Shown: positions 9,419-18,401, counted from the stretch's first letter. The stretch: DNA of 64,000 nucleotides from Haloferax sp. Atlit-12N (GCF_003383095.1 NZ_PSYW01000004.1:124001-188000), one strand, 5' to 3'. A program made the numbers and translations. Notes: a model not told the origin generated them from the letters alone.

Positions 9419-10239
9419 TGCTCGTCCTCCGGTTCGGCGCGGGCGTCACCGTGTGAAGGGCCGTGGTGGTGGTCGTGAGAGTTGCCGTGGTGATGGCCGT
9501 GGCCGTGGTCGTGGTCGAGCACGCGCTGGTTCGAGCCGTAGGCCGCGGCGAGCGCGTCGCTGTCGGCGAAGTCGTCGGTGTCGCCGTGGAAGTACAGCTG
9601 CTTGTTGAGACAGGCAATTCGGGACGCGCGGGCCGTGACGACGCCGATGTCGTGTTCGACGAGCACGACCGTCATTCCCTGTTCGTTCAGGTCGCCGAGG
9701 AGGTCGTAGAACGCCTCTCGGGACTCGGCGTCGAGGGCGACCGTCGGCTCGTCGAGCGCGAGCAGGTCGGCCTCGGCCGCGAGCGCGCGGGCGACGAAGA
9801 CCCGCTGGCGCTGCCCGCCGGAGAGCGCCCCGACGCGGCGGTCGGCAAGGTCCGCGATATCGACTCGGTCGAGCGCCGAGGCGACCGCCTCGCGGTCGTC
9901 GGCCGAAAAGCGACCGAACAGGTTCCGCGGGTATCGACCCATCCGGACGACCTCGCGGACGGTGACGGGCATGTCGCGGGCCGCGTCCGTCGCGTCCTGT
10001 GCGACGTAGGCGACGCGCTCGCCGTCAGAGAAGTCGTGGGCGGGTCGGTCGAACAGTCGCACCTCGCCGCGGGTCGGTCGGCGGAGACCGAGCATCAGCG
10101 TCAAGAGCGTGCTCTTTCCCGACCCGTTCGGGCCGACGAGCCCGAGAAACTCGCCTTCGGGAACGTCGAGCGAAACGCCGTCCACGACCGGGACGTCGCC
10201 GTACGAAAAGGTCACGTCGCTGAGCGAGACGGCCGTCAT
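9415..10239 (-). CDS. metal ABC transporter ATPase with histidine-rich tail
   Basis: A 274-residue ABC ATPase: Walker A GPNGSGKST (36-44), signature LSGGQ (139-143) and Walker B with ALDEP (161-165). After the normal end of the domain, a C-terminal tail at about 243-263 is packed with His, Gly and Asp (DHDHGHGHHHGNSHDHHHG), which should bind divalent metal on the cytoplasmic side. Such a tail on the ATPase is uncommon and may act as a metal sensor or store. The gene overlaps the binding-protein gene by four bases (ATGA). Confidence 0.87.
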   Translation of the reverse strand: MTAVSLSDVTFSYGDVPVVDGVSLDVPEGEFLGLVGPNGSGKSTLLTLMLGLRRPTRGEVRLFDRPAHDFSDGERVAYVAQDATDAARDMPVTVREVVRMGRYPRNLFGRFSADDREAVASALDRVDIADLADRRVGALSGGQRQRVFVARALAAEADLLALDEPTVALDAESREAFYDLLGDLNEQGMTVVLVEHDIGVVTARASRIACLNKQLYFHGDTDDFADSDALAAAYGSNQRVLDHDHGHGHHHGNSHDHHHGPSHGDARAEPEDEQ

Positions 10240-11369
10240 TGGGCGCCGAGCGCCGTCCGGAGCGACGGCAGGTTCACCTCGCGCATAATGTCCACGTAGC
10301 CCCAGTCATTTTCCTCCCACTCAGTCATTACGCCGGGAAGCGGCGTGAGCGGGAGCACGTCTTCGGCGTCCGTCTCGGAGACGAGTTGCTGCGCGGCGCG
10401 GTCGGACTCCAGCGGGTCGGCGAGGACGTGTCGGATGCCGTGTTCCGCGATGGTCTCCTGCGCCCGCTCGATGTCCCGCGGAGACGGCTCCTCGTCGGGC
10501 GAGATACCGGTGAGCGCGACGATTTCGAGGTCGTATCGGTCGGCGAGGTAGCCGTAGGCGTTGTGGCCGGCGACGAGAAGCACGTCGCGCTCGCGGTCGG
10601 CGAGACCGTCCTCGAACGCCGCGTCGAGTTCCGAGAGCGTCTCGCGGTAGGACTCGGCGTTCGCGGCATAGGTGTCGGCGTTCGCGGAATCGACCGACTG
10701 GAAGGCGTCGCGGAGCGTCTCGGTCGCGGTGGCGACCCGCGTGGGGTCCAGCCAGAAGTGCGGGTCGTGTTCACCGTGTTCGTCGTCGTGCTCCTCGGCG
10801 TGCTCCTCAGTGTGTTCGTCGTCGTGTTCGGTCTCCTCGTGGTGCGTCTCGTTCGTGTGCGACTCGTCGTCGTGTTGTTCCGTCTCGTCCGCGTGGGTCT
10901 CCTCGTCGTGGTGCTCCGTCTCGTCGTGGGACTCCTCGTCGTGGACGTGACCGTCGGCACCGATTTCGTGGAGTTCCACGTCGGTGGAGACGTCGACTTC
11001 GGCGACACTCGAGCCGTCCGCTTCGAGCGAGGTGAGGATGTCGTCGGCCCACGGCTGGAAGCCGGGCATTCCGTGGACGAATAGGTCGGATTCGAGCACC
11101 CGCCCCTGTATGTCCGGGCCGGGCTCCCACCCGTGGCCGTGCTGGCCGATGGGGACGAGCGTTTCGACGGACGCGGCGTCGCCAGCGACGTGTCGCGCCA
11201 CGTCGCCGAAGACGAAGAACGATGCCGCCGCCGTCGTCTCCGAGGCGGTGGACGAGTCGGTCGAACCAGCCGAGTCGGGCGAGTCATCACCGCCGAGACA
11301 ACCCGCGAGGCCGACGGCGGCGCTTCCAGTGACTGTCGCGAGGAACCCACGTCGGGTCTTCGTTCTCAT
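10236..11369 (-). CDS. metal-binding lipoprotein of ABC importer (ZnuA type)
   Basis: A 377-residue Tat lipoprotein (TRRGFLATV, lipobox LAGC with Cys24) of the cluster A-I metal-binding protein family. Ligands typical of the family are visible: GQHGHGWEPGP (His near 77-79), HDPHFWLDP (201-209) and GHNAYGYLADRY. Between them, residues 141-204 form a long His/Asp/Glu-rich loop (HDEESHDETEHHDEETHADE and more), the metal-gathering loop seen in zinc-specific members. That favours Zn(II) over Mn(II). First gene of the operon with the ATPase and permease, behind its own TATA box. Confidence 0.85.
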   Translation of the reverse strand: MRTKTRRGFLATVTGSAAVGLAGCLGGDDSPDSAGSTDSSTASETTAAASFFVFGDVARHVAGDAASVETLVPIGQHGHGWEPGPDIQGRVLESDLFVHGMPGFQPWADDILTSLEADGSSVAEVDVSTDVELHEIGADGHVHDEESHDETEHHDEETHADETEQHDDESHTNETHHEETEHDDEHTEEHAEEHDDEHGEHDPHFWLDPTRVATATETLRDAFQSVDSANADTYAANAESYRETLSELDAAFEDGLADRERDVLLVAGHNAYGYLADRYDLEIVALTGISPDEEPSPRDIERAQETIAEHGIRHVLADPLESDRAAQQLVSETDAEDVLPLTPLPGVMTEWEENDWGYVDIMREVNLPSLRTALGAQ

Positions 11370-11390
11370 GTTAATAGAAATCTCACCAGA

Positions 11391-11400
11391 TATAATAAGC
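11391..11400 (-). promoter_or_regulatory. TATA box of the metal importer operon
   Basis: On the minus strand the sequence CTTATTATA sits about 26 bases before the ATG at 11369. The surrounding bases are AT-rich. No clear metal-regulator palindrome was seen. Confidence 0.5.
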
Positions 11401-11540
11401 GCTGTTATTCAATTGTCTTCGATTGCTATACGGTACCAATCGCGGGTTCGCCGGTGAGCGCTGCCACTCTCAATGAGAGGCAGAACATCGACGAGAGCGG
11501 CGAGGAAACAGCGAAGCGAGCGACCGCCCGCGAATCGGCG

Positions 11541-12215
11541 TCAGTCCGCGGTCGAGGCGGACGCGCCGGACGACCCGCGTTTGTACTTCCGGATGGCGAC
11601 GAAGATGAGCGGCGTGCCGACGACGGTCGGCCAGAGCCACGCGGCGACGGTCGGGAGGAAGTCGAAGTTGACCGACGAGAAGGCGGTGACAGTGGCGATG
11701 TAGCCGCCGCCCATGCGCCCGATGTGCTCGAAGAACCACTCGCGCGACTCGGCCCGCTCGCGGCGGAAAGCGGCGAGGTCGCGGACGCCGAAGCCGGCAC
11801 CGGCCGCGCCGAACACGAGCATCACGGTGGCGAAGCTATCGCCGGCGAGGAACCGGAGCACACCCATGACGAGGAGACCAACGCCGGCGGCGGTGAGCAG
11901 GCCGACTGCGACCCAATCGAGCGGTTCGGGCCTGTCGGTCGGGCGCTTCCGCGAGAGGACGCGGTCGCCCGAGAAGACGAAGTAGTAGCTGAACACCGCG
12001 ACGAGCGCGAGGAACGTCCGCCCGCGGGTCGGCGCGAGGGCGAACAGCGCGAGCGACGTGACCGCGACGACGGTCATCCCCACGACGTAAATTCGCCCCG
12101 CCCGCCGGTGGCGACGACCGCCCTTCTTCGTGACTATCGCGCCGAAGCCGGCGAACAGCGCCGCGAACCCGGCGACGATGTGGACGCCGAGCGTCGCGTC
12201 CTCGACGAGCGTCAT
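11541..12215 (-). CDS. membrane protein, DUF2306-like
   Basis: A 224-residue protein with six or so hydrophobic segments. The start HIVAGFAALFAGFGAIVTKKG with HRRAGRIYVVGM is the pattern of the DUF2306 family of small integral membrane proteins, whose function is unknown. The C-terminal part (WLWPTVVGTPLIFVAIRKYK) adds one more helix and a basic end. Monocistronic. Confidence 0.6.
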   Translation of the reverse strand: MTLVEDATLGVHIVAGFAALFAGFGAIVTKKGGRRHRRAGRIYVVGMTVVAVTSLALFALAPTRGRTFLALVAVFSYYFVFSGDRVLSRKRPTDRPEPLDWVAVGLLTAAGVGLLVMGVLRFLAGDSFATVMLVFGAAGAGFGVRDLAAFRRERAESREWFFEHIGRMGGGYIATVTAFSSVNFDFLPTVAAWLWPTVVGTPLIFVAIRKYKRGSSGASASTAD

Positions 12216-12364
12216 CGGGGAACCCCGGGAAGAGCGGGCGACTGACGGGGGGTGACTCGGCTCTGCGGGGCGCGGCTCGTGAGTGGACTCGGCATGGAAT
12301 CGACTCGTTCGAGGAGCGATATAAATCTGCTGAGTGAGTACTTACTTAGTGCATTAGGGAAATC

Positions 12365-12384
12365 GGCTCTGTTGAAATCCTTAG
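12365..12384 (+). repeat. left terminal inverted repeat
   Basis: GGCTCTGTTGAAATCCTTAG. It pairs with the inverted copy at 13115-13134. Confidence 0.7.
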
Positions 12385-12479
12385 ACTTTGACAGAATCCG
12401 CGCGACACAGACAGAGGGAGAGTTCAGCAGGTAGCAACCCGCCGAAATTGATTTAGTAAGACGTGCGTAATACCAGCGT

Positions 12480-12764
12480 ATGTCTGAAGCAACCACGGGA
12501 CCAAACGGTGATGACGAGATTGTCACGGTGAATTTCAAAGTCACACAGTCGTTTCTCGACGAAATAGACAGCACATGGCAGGGACGTGGGTTCAACAGTC
12601 GAAGTGAATTCATCCGCTACACCCTCCGAGACGCGACCGAATTCCCGACGTTTGACCGCGATGAACTCATCGCGCTCCTCCAAGCAGAGGAGGACATCCG
12701 TGAGGGACGGACGATGAGTGCCGATGAAGCCCGCGAGCAGTTCGGAACGGACAGCAATGAGTGA
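12480..12764 (+). CDS. ribbon-helix-helix antitoxin
   Basis: A 94-residue acidic protein. Residues 15-55 fit a ribbon-helix-helix fold: strand EIVTVNFKVTQSFLDEID, then GFNSRSEFIRYTLRDA. The C-terminal third (FDRDELIALLQAEEDIREGR then TMSADEAREQ) looks like the flexible part that wraps the toxin in RelB/ParD-type antitoxins. It overlaps the toxin gene by eight bases, so the pair is translationally coupled. Such antitoxins repress their own promoter. Codon use is less GC-biased than in the neighbours, which fits recent arrival inside the mobile element. Confidence 0.78.
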   Translation: MSEATTGPNGDDEIVTVNFKVTQSFLDEIDSTWQGRGFNSRSEFIRYTLRDATEFPTFDRDELIALLQAEEDIREGRTMSADEAREQFGTDSNE

Positions 12765-13041
12765 GGAGGACTGGACGTGGGAACTCACATCAACAGCACA
12801 GGACGACCTTTCAGCCCTTTCTCCTCCTGAGCAAGAGCGGATACTGAACAAGCTCGACGAGATCGCTGACTCGCCGTGGCGAGATCCACCGGACTATGGC
12901 GAACCACTCCAGAACAGTCCGCACAAGAAGGTACGCATCGGTGAGTTCCGATTAGCCGTGACCTTCCGTCAATCCGAACAGCGGATGGTCGTCGCTCGAA
13001 TCAAGCGTCGTGGTGGAGCATACACTGCCGACGACGATTGA
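12757..13041 (+). CDS. RelE/ParE-family toxin
   Basis: A 94-residue protein with the RelE fold order: WELTSTAQDDLSALSPPEQE helix pair, LDEIADSPWRDPPDYGEPL, then the beta strands KKVRIGEFRLAVTF and RMVVARIKRRGGAY. RelE toxins cut mRNA on the ribosome and ParE toxins act on gyrase; the sequence does not decide which. The basic C-terminal strand IKRRGG would suit an mRNA-cutting role. The start is the ATG at 12757 inside the antitoxin gene; the longer open frame upstream is the antitoxin read in another frame. Confidence 0.78.
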   Translation: MSEEDWTWELTSTAQDDLSALSPPEQERILNKLDEIADSPWRDPPDYGEPLQNSPHKKVRIGEFRLAVTFRQSEQRMVVARIKRRGGAYTADDD

Positions 13042-13114
13042 CACTCTTTACTGCAGGCGATCTTTGACCGACTCGCGCTCTGTATTCAGCACGGCCTCAA
13101 CAAACTATCAGTGA

Positions 13115-13134
13115 CTGAGGATTTCAACAGAGCC
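13115..13134 (-). repeat. right terminal inverted repeat
   Basis: Read on the minus strand it is GGCTCTGTTGAAATCCTCAG, differing from the left end at one position. Confidence 0.7.
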
Positions 13135-13312
13135 GGAAAATCACGGTTAGACGGAGCATTCCAGAGTGCCGTGATTATGACCGAGAGAGACAGTCTACCC
13201 CTTCACGGGGAGCGAGTACAGGTACAGGTGCGGAGCGCATCGGCTCAGCGCGTGATAGTCTGAAAAATCGAGGTCGGCGTCTGCCGAGGTAACCGGCAGT
13301 CGCGTCTCGGTG

Positions 13313-13519
13313 TTACTGCCGGACGACGTTCGCCGCGCGGGGGCCCTTGGGCGAGGACTCGATGTCGAACTCGACTTCGGTGCCTTCGGTGAGGTCGTCG
13401 CCGCCGACGTCTTCCATGTGGAAGAACACGTCTTCGTCGTCGTCGAGGTCGCCGTCGTCAGTAGAGATGAAACCGTAGCCGCCAGTGTCGTTGAAGAAAT
13501 CAACTTTGCCGTGTGCCAT
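13313..13519 (-). CDS. cspA: cold-shock domain protein
   Basis: A 68-residue single cold-shock domain. The N-terminus MAHGKVDFFNDTGGYGFIST carries RNP1-like aromatic residues, DVFFHMEDV is the RNP2 segment, and GPRAANVV closes the barrel. It binds single-stranded RNA or DNA and usually acts as an RNA chaperone. The domain is more acidic than bacterial CspA (DDGDLDDDED loop), as expected in a salt-in cytoplasm. A TATA-like GTGTTATCC lies about 30 bases upstream of the ATG. Confidence 0.88.
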   Translation of the reverse strand: MAHGKVDFFNDTGGYGFISTDDGDLDDDEDVFFHMEDVGGDDLTEGTEVEFDIESSPKGPRAANVVRQ

Positions 13520-13672
13520 TACGAACGAATCGAGGGGAGCCCGACGGATAACACTTCTGAGAGTCAAGGTACCACGACCCTTCGACAGACGTTTGTCCAC
13601 TCCAAACGGCCGATTCGGCGAAATGTGCCGGACGGGAAGGCGGTCGGCGAAAGCAGCGGGCCGAACCCGCGC

Positions 13673-14266
13673 TCACTCGACTAACAGCGAGTCGATGTAC
13701 GCCGACAGCGACGCCCGGAGGTCGTCGCCGACGCCTTCCATCCCGAGTGCGAGGGCAAAGCCGGTGTAGCCGTCGGTCGCCGAGAGGACGAACGCGGCCG
13801 TCCCCTCGGGGTCGACTTCGCGGAAGACGCCCCGTTCGACGCCGTCGCGGACGATGTCGGCGATGACGCCGAGCGTGTGGCGCTCCATCCTGAGCAGGGG
13901 TTCGCGGAGCGTCTCGTTGTGCGGCGCGTGCGAGAGGAGTTCCATGACGGCGATGTTGACGCCGGCGGCGGCCGGGTCGTCCTCGTCGACGAGGAGGATG
14001 TCGCAAACCGCTCGAAGTCGCTGTTCGGGCCCCTCCGCGTCGATTTCGTCGAGGGTCCGCGCGAGGTAGTCCTCCGACGTTTCGAGGAACGCGACTATCA
14101 TCTCGTCTTTCGAGTCGTAGTAGTAGTACAGCCCCGCCTCGCTCTTTTCGCTCTCCGCGGCCACCTTCTTCGTCGTCAGCCGAGCGTAGCCGTGCGTGGC
14201 GAGCGCCGCGCGGACCGCGTTCGCAATCTGTGCTTTCTGCTCGGGCGGCACGGAGTCGGCGGGCAT
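13673..14266 (-). CDS. TetR/AcrR-family transcription regulator
   Basis: A 197-residue TetR-type repressor. The N-terminal helix-turn-helix spans about residues 10-55 (ALATHGYARLTTKKVAAESE then KSEAGLYYYYDSKDEMIVAF), followed by an all-helical ligand domain with FVLSATDGYTGFALALGMEG near the C-terminus. It probably controls the DMT exporter next to it (14342-15298), since both lie on the minus strand with a short gap, though the exporter is upstream. The inducer is unknown. Confidence 0.82.
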   Translation of the reverse strand: MPADSVPPEQKAQIANAVRAALATHGYARLTTKKVAAESEKSEAGLYYYYDSKDEMIVAFLETSEDYLARTLDEIDAEGPEQRLRAVCDILLVDEDDPAAAGVNIAVMELLSHAPHNETLREPLLRMERHTLGVIADIVRDGVERGVFREVDPEGTAAFVLSATDGYTGFALALGMEGVGDDLRASLSAYIDSLLVE

Positions 14267-14341
14267 GGTGAGTGAGTGTTCGCTCGCTCGACTACTTGTG
14301 TCCGTTGTTCCGCGGGCGAAACGCGAGACGTGACGGCGGCC

Positions 14342-15298
14342 TCACTCCGCAGACCGACTGCGCGCACCCGCGACCAACTCCCCGAGCGCCCGGCGCTTGA
14401 TGAGCGCGAAGCCCGCGAAGATGGAGACGAAGCCGAGCGCGGTCACGGAATCGATGAGTTGGCCGAGGAAGGCCCAACTGAGGAGCGTCGCGGAGACGGG
14501 TTCGACGTAGCCGATGAGGTTTATCTGCGTCGGGCCGAACCGGCCGAGCAGTTCGAAGTAGATGAGGAACGCGCCCGCGCCGCTGACGACGGCGAGATAG
14601 AGTAACGAGCCGACGGCGACGCCGGACCACTCGATGGCCGCGAGCGATTCGCCGGTGGCGACGCCCGCGACGGACAGAAGCGCGGCCCCGAACAGCATCG
14701 CCCACGCCTGGAGCGTCCGGGCCGGGATGTCCGAGGAGAAGGGACGCGTCAGGACGGCACCGAGGGCGAAACACGCCGAGGCGACGAAAACGATGGCGAC
14801 GCCGACCACGTCGCTGGAGAGGAGCGCGCTCGGGTCCGGTTGGGCGACGAGACCGACGCCGAGAAAGCCGAAACCGAACCCGAGGACGCCGAGCGGGGAG
14901 ATGCGGTCGCCGAGGATACCCGTCGCGAACAGCGCGGTCAGGACCGGCCCGAGGCTGATGACGATGGCCGCCACCGCGCCGGGGACGTGTTCCTGTCCGA
15001 GATAGAGAAACGCGTGGTGCGCGCCGATGAGGAGGCCGCCGGAGACGCCGACGAGCGTCCAGTCGGTCCGGCTGTGCGGCCGCCAATAGTCGGTCGAGAC
15101 GGCGGCGTAGCCGAGGACGATAAGGCCCGCGAGGAAGAACCGAAGTGCCGCGAAGTGCAGCGGCGGGAAGTACGCGAGGCCGACTTCGATGGCAACGAAC
15201 GAACTCCCCCAGAGGAGCCCCAGAAGGACGAACAGTCCGGCGGCGACCCGGCTGTTCACCGACACCACGCTCCGCTCGGCGCTCGGCGACTCGGCCAC
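14342..15298 (-). CDS. EamA/DMT-family exporter
   Basis: A 318-residue membrane protein with ten predicted helices in two EamA halves (about residues 15-150 and 165-305). The hallmark LLWGSSFVAIEVGL opens the first half, and GYVEPVSATLLSWAFLGQ lies in the second. Members export amino acids, nucleosides or other metabolites; the substrate is unknown. The only suitable start in frame is a GTG at 15298; an ATG at 15411 lies in another frame and soon meets a stop. Confidence 0.8.
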   Translation of the reverse strand: MAESPSAERSVVSVNSRVAAGLFVLLGLLWGSSFVAIEVGLAYFPPLHFAALRFFLAGLIVLGYAAVSTDYWRPHSRTDWTLVGVSGGLLIGAHHAFLYLGQEHVPGAVAAIVISLGPVLTALFATGILGDRISPLGVLGFGFGFLGVGLVAQPDPSALLSSDVVGVAIVFVASACFALGAVLTRPFSSDIPARTLQAWAMLFGAALLSVAGVATGESLAAIEWSGVAVGSLLYLAVVSGAGAFLIYFELLGRFGPTQINLIGYVEPVSATLLSWAFLGQLIDSVTALGFVSIFAGFALIKRRALGELVAGARSRSAE

Positions 15299-15481
15299 GC
15301 CCGGCTCGGCTGCTCCATCGGCTCCGCCGACCGTTGCGGCCCCACCGACCGTTCCGCCCGCGCCGACTCGGATTCGAGACGTCCACGTTCAGTTGCAGTA
15401 ATATCCAGCATGTGAGCGTATCGTTACCACACAATCGATAATAGTCGTTTTGTTCGGTTCGAATTTCGAACCGGTCGCGAC

Positions 15482-16909
15482 TTAGAGCGAGCTGCGAAGG
15501 ACCTTCGCCGCGGTCAGAATCGGGTCCCAGACGGGGCTGAACGGCGGCGCGTAGCCAAGGTCGAGACGCTCCACCTCGGCGACGGTCAACTCGGCGGCGA
15601 GCGCGGTCGCCACGGTGTCGATTCTGACGGCGGCGCGGTCGGCCCCGACGATGGTGCCGCCGAGCAGTCGTCCGGTGTCGCGGTCGGCGACGAGCGTGAC
15701 GGTCGTCTCGGCCGACCCGGGGTAGTAGCCCGACCGCGAGCCGGCGGTGATAGTCTTCGAAACGGGGTCGAAGCCCGCGTCGCGCGCCTCGTCGAGGTCG
15801 GTAACGCCGGCGCGGCCGCATTCGAGGTCGAACGCCTTCACGACCGAGGTGTTCGCGACGGTCCCGATGGGTTCGGGGTCGCCGGCGACGGTCTGGCCGA
15901 TGGCGCGCCCGGCGCGGTTCGCGGGCAGGCCGAGCGTGTTCCACGTCGGCTCGCCGGTGACGACGTGCTCGATTTCGGCGCAGTCGCCCGCGGCGTAGAC
16001 GCGCTCCGCGCTCGTCCGCCCGTAGTCGTCGACCGCGATAGCGCCCGTCTCACCGAGGTCGACCGCGTCGGCGACGAGGTCCGAGTTGGGTCGGAGGCCG
16101 ATGCCGACCATCGCCGCGTCGACCGCGAGTTCGTCGCCCTCGCAGACGACGGCCTCGACCCGGCCCGCGTCGTCGCCGCGGAGCCGCTCGACCGACGCGC
16201 CGAGGTGGAGCGTAACGCCGTGGGCTTCGAGATGTTCCTCGACCCGCTCGCCCACGGCGTCGCCGAACGACCCGAGGACGTGGCCGGACCGCTGGAACAG
16301 GTGCACGTCGAGGCCGTGAGCGGTGAACGCTTCAGCCATCTCGACGCCGACGAAGCCGCCGCCGACGATGGCGACCGACTCGGGCGGTTCCATCGCGCCG
16401 AAGCGGGCCGCGCGCGCCTCGTCGACGAACCCGCCGCCCCCGAGGTCGGCGACCGAGGCCTCGTCCAGGTCGGTGAGGAACGACCGAATCGCTGCCGCGT
16501 CGTCCAAGCCGTGGAGCGTGAACGCGCCGTCGAGGTCGATGCCATCTATCGGTTCGCGGAGCGCTCGCGCACCAGTGGCGACGAGGAGGTCGCCGTAGGG
16601 CTGTTCGAACGTCCCCTCGGGGCCCTCGACCGTGACGACCCGCTCGTCGGTGTCGACGGCGACGACCTCGTGTTCGCGCCGGAGGTCGATGCCGCGGTCG
16701 GCGGCCGCCTCGGGCGACAGCGAGAGCATGTCGGTGAGCTTCTCGACCTCGCCTTTGACGAAGTAGGGCGTGCCGCAGTGGGCGTAGGAGACCCAGCGGC
16801 CCTTCTCGAAGACGACGACCTCGCGGTCGGTGTCGGCGCGGGCGAACTTGCTCGCGGCGGAGAGTCCGGCGGCGTCGCCGCCGACGACGACGAATGGTTC
16901 GGCAGACAT
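15482..16909 (-). CDS. pyridine nucleotide-disulfide oxidoreductase, CoA-disulfide reductase-like
   Basis: A 475-residue flavoprotein. FAD-binding is shown by VVVGGDAAGLSAASKF (residues 7-22), NAD(P)H-binding by AIVGGGFVGVEMAEAF near 180, and a second FAD motif by VYAAGDCAE. A single redox cysteine is present in YAHCGTPYF (Cys45), the arrangement of CoA-disulfide reductases and NADH oxidases/peroxidases of class III. These maintain low-molecular thiols or remove oxygen. The C-terminal dimerisation domain is complete. The start at 16909 puts the FAD motif at the N-terminus. Confidence 0.8.
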   Translation of the reverse strand: MSAEPFVVVGGDAAGLSAASKFARADTDREVVVFEKGRWVSYAHCGTPYFVKGEVEKLTDMLSLSPEAAADRGIDLRREHEVVAVDTDERVVTVEGPEGTFEQPYGDLLVATGARALREPIDGIDLDGAFTLHGLDDAAAIRSFLTDLDEASVADLGGGGFVDEARAARFGAMEPPESVAIVGGGFVGVEMAEAFTAHGLDVHLFQRSGHVLGSFGDAVGERVEEHLEAHGVTLHLGASVERLRGDDAGRVEAVVCEGDELAVDAAMVGIGLRPNSDLVADAVDLGETGAIAVDDYGRTSAERVYAAGDCAEIEHVVTGEPTWNTLGLPANRAGRAIGQTVAGDPEPIGTVANTSVVKAFDLECGRAGVTDLDEARDAGFDPVSKTITAGSRSGYYPGSAETTVTLVADRDTGRLLGGTIVGADRAAVRIDTVATALAAELTVAEVERLDLGYAPPFSPVWDPILTAAKVLRSSL

Positions 16910-17041
16910 CGTGGGAGAGTGGTACGCCCGCCGACACGTAATTTCCCCGGCCGGGCGAGGCGGGCGCACGGACGCGCCGACGACGGTCAAGAACACGTTG
17001 ACGGCCGTCAGAAAGGAAGTAAAAACGAGATTACCGGCTCG

Positions 17042-18400
17042 TCAGCGGCCGACGCCGCCGCGTTCGGCCGCGAGCGTTCCGAGCACCCACGCGCTCACAG
17101 CCGGCGTCTCGCGCGCGGCGAACTCGGTGGTCGCGTACTGCGCGAGCGCGTTTCGCGCGGCCCGAGGGTCGACGTCCTCGTAGTAGTCGTCGCGGAAGTA
17201 GTCGTCCCCGCGGCCGACCATGTGGGCGATGTCGACCAACGCGCGCCGCGTCAGGTGCGGGTTCGACCCGTCCGACCGGGCGGCTTCGAGGGCTTCGAGC
17301 GCGCCGAGTTTCGCGTCCCTGACCGCAGCCGCGGACTCGACGGAGTCGTACCGGCCTCGCTTGACCGCCGTGACAGCGTCTTCGAACGCGCGGCGGTGCG
17401 TCTCGGCGGTGTGGGAGCCCACGAGCGCGGTGGCGAAGCGGTCGCTTCGGAGGGCTTCGCGGACGGTTCGGGCGCTCGAACCGAACTCGACGAACGTCTC
17501 CACCAGCAGGTCCTCGGCCGGCGTGAATTCGAGTTCCTCGGGGTCGAACCCTTCGGCTTCGAGGGTGGAGTCGACTCCTCTCACCTCGGAATACTCGGTC
17601 AGTCGGTCCTCGACGACCTCGGCGAGCGAGGTCGCTGTCGATTCAAACGCGTCGGTGAAGTCTATCGGGTCGGAAATCGTGGCGAGATAGCGGTCGCGGA
17701 CGTGGCGCGCGCCATCGAGCGACGCCCGCGCGGATTCGACCGCGTCGAGCAGTTCGCCGACTCCCGGGGCGCTGTCGGCGTAGCGGCCATACTCGTCGGC
17801 GTTGTCGAGATATCGGGACGCCGCCGTGGCGAGGCCCTCAACGGCATCGTACACGACGAGCGCCCGGTCGGGGTCATCGCCGAGGTAGCGCGTGCCGAGC
17901 CTGAACGACTCGATGTCGGCGCGGACCGACTCAGCCTCGTCGCGCACGTCGGCCTCGGTGAGGTCGCCGACCGCGGCGTCGTAGGTCCCCTTCGCCATCG
18001 CCGCGGCCCCGCGGGCGTAGCGCAGTCCCCGAAGCGACTCGAAGGGCGTCTCGCCCGCCGTCGTCCGTTCGAGGTCCTCGGCGGCGTCCGCGTACGCCTC
18101 GGCGTAGATTTCTCGGACCGCCTCGTTCGGAACCGCCTCCGAAGACATCGTCTCGGGGACTGAATCGAGGAGTTCGCGGGCGCGAGCGCGACCTCGTTCG
18201 AGGAACGACTCGGCAATCGGGACCGGAACGCGGGCCGGGAACGCCGGCGACCCGAGTTCCATGACCTCTCGGAGCGCCGCCGCGTCGAGTTCCGAGTCGT
18301 CGGATTCGGATTCACCCGCGTCGAGTGCCGTACAGCCCGCGAGTCCGGCGACGCCGACCCCCGCGAGCGAGGCGAGCACGTCGCGTCGCGTTCGGGGCAT
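17042..18400 (-). CDS. lipoprotein of unknown function, all-helical
   Basis: A 452-residue protein with a Tat motif (TRRDVLASL) and a lipobox GLAGC near residue 22. The mature part is almost entirely helical, with long Ala/Glu/Arg-rich amphipathic stretches, rather like a tetratricopeptide-type solenoid but without a clear repeat. No catalytic motif was found. It begins one base after the stop of the lipoprotein gene upstream, so the two are co-transcribed and may act together at the cell surface. Confidence 0.65.
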   Translation of the reverse strand: MPRTRRDVLASLAGVGVAGLAGCTALDAGESESDDSELDAAALREVMELGSPAFPARVPVPIAESFLERGRARARELLDSVPETMSSEAVPNEAVREIYAEAYADAAEDLERTTAGETPFESLRGLRYARGAAAMAKGTYDAAVGDLTEADVRDEAESVRADIESFRLGTRYLGDDPDRALVVYDAVEGLATAASRYLDNADEYGRYADSAPGVGELLDAVESARASLDGARHVRDRYLATISDPIDFTDAFESTATSLAEVVEDRLTEYSEVRGVDSTLEAEGFDPEELEFTPAEDLLVETFVEFGSSARTVREALRSDRFATALVGSHTAETHRRAFEDAVTAVKRGRYDSVESAAAVRDAKLGALEALEAARSDGSNPHLTRRALVDIAHMVGRGDDYFRDDYYEDVDPRAARNALAQYATTEFAARETPAVSAWVLGTLAAERGGVGR

Positions 18401-18401
18401 C

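Larger units (their letters stand above)
12365..13134. mobile_element. MITE-like element carrying a toxin-antitoxin pair
   Basis: Two 20-bp inverted ends, identical at 19 positions, enclose about 770 bp whose only genes are a toxin-antitoxin pair. The outer flanks read GGGAAATC (12357-12364) and GGAAAATC (13135-13142), a plausible 8-bp target duplication with one mismatch. No transposase gene is present, so movement would need one in trans. The GGCTCTGTTGAAATCC end resembles ends of haloarchaeal insertion sequences as I remember them; I could not confirm the family. Confidence 0.6.

Noticed and set aside
13135..13312. Transposase remnant between the toxin-antitoxin element and cspA
   Set aside because: A frame across the right end gives a few protein-like residues, but no recognised transposase motif and no extended match could be supported.
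15299..15411. An upstream extension of the DMT exporter from the ATG at 15411
   Set aside because: That ATG is in another frame, which meets a stop shortly after; joining them would need a frameshift for which there is no evidence, and the membrane domain is complete without it.
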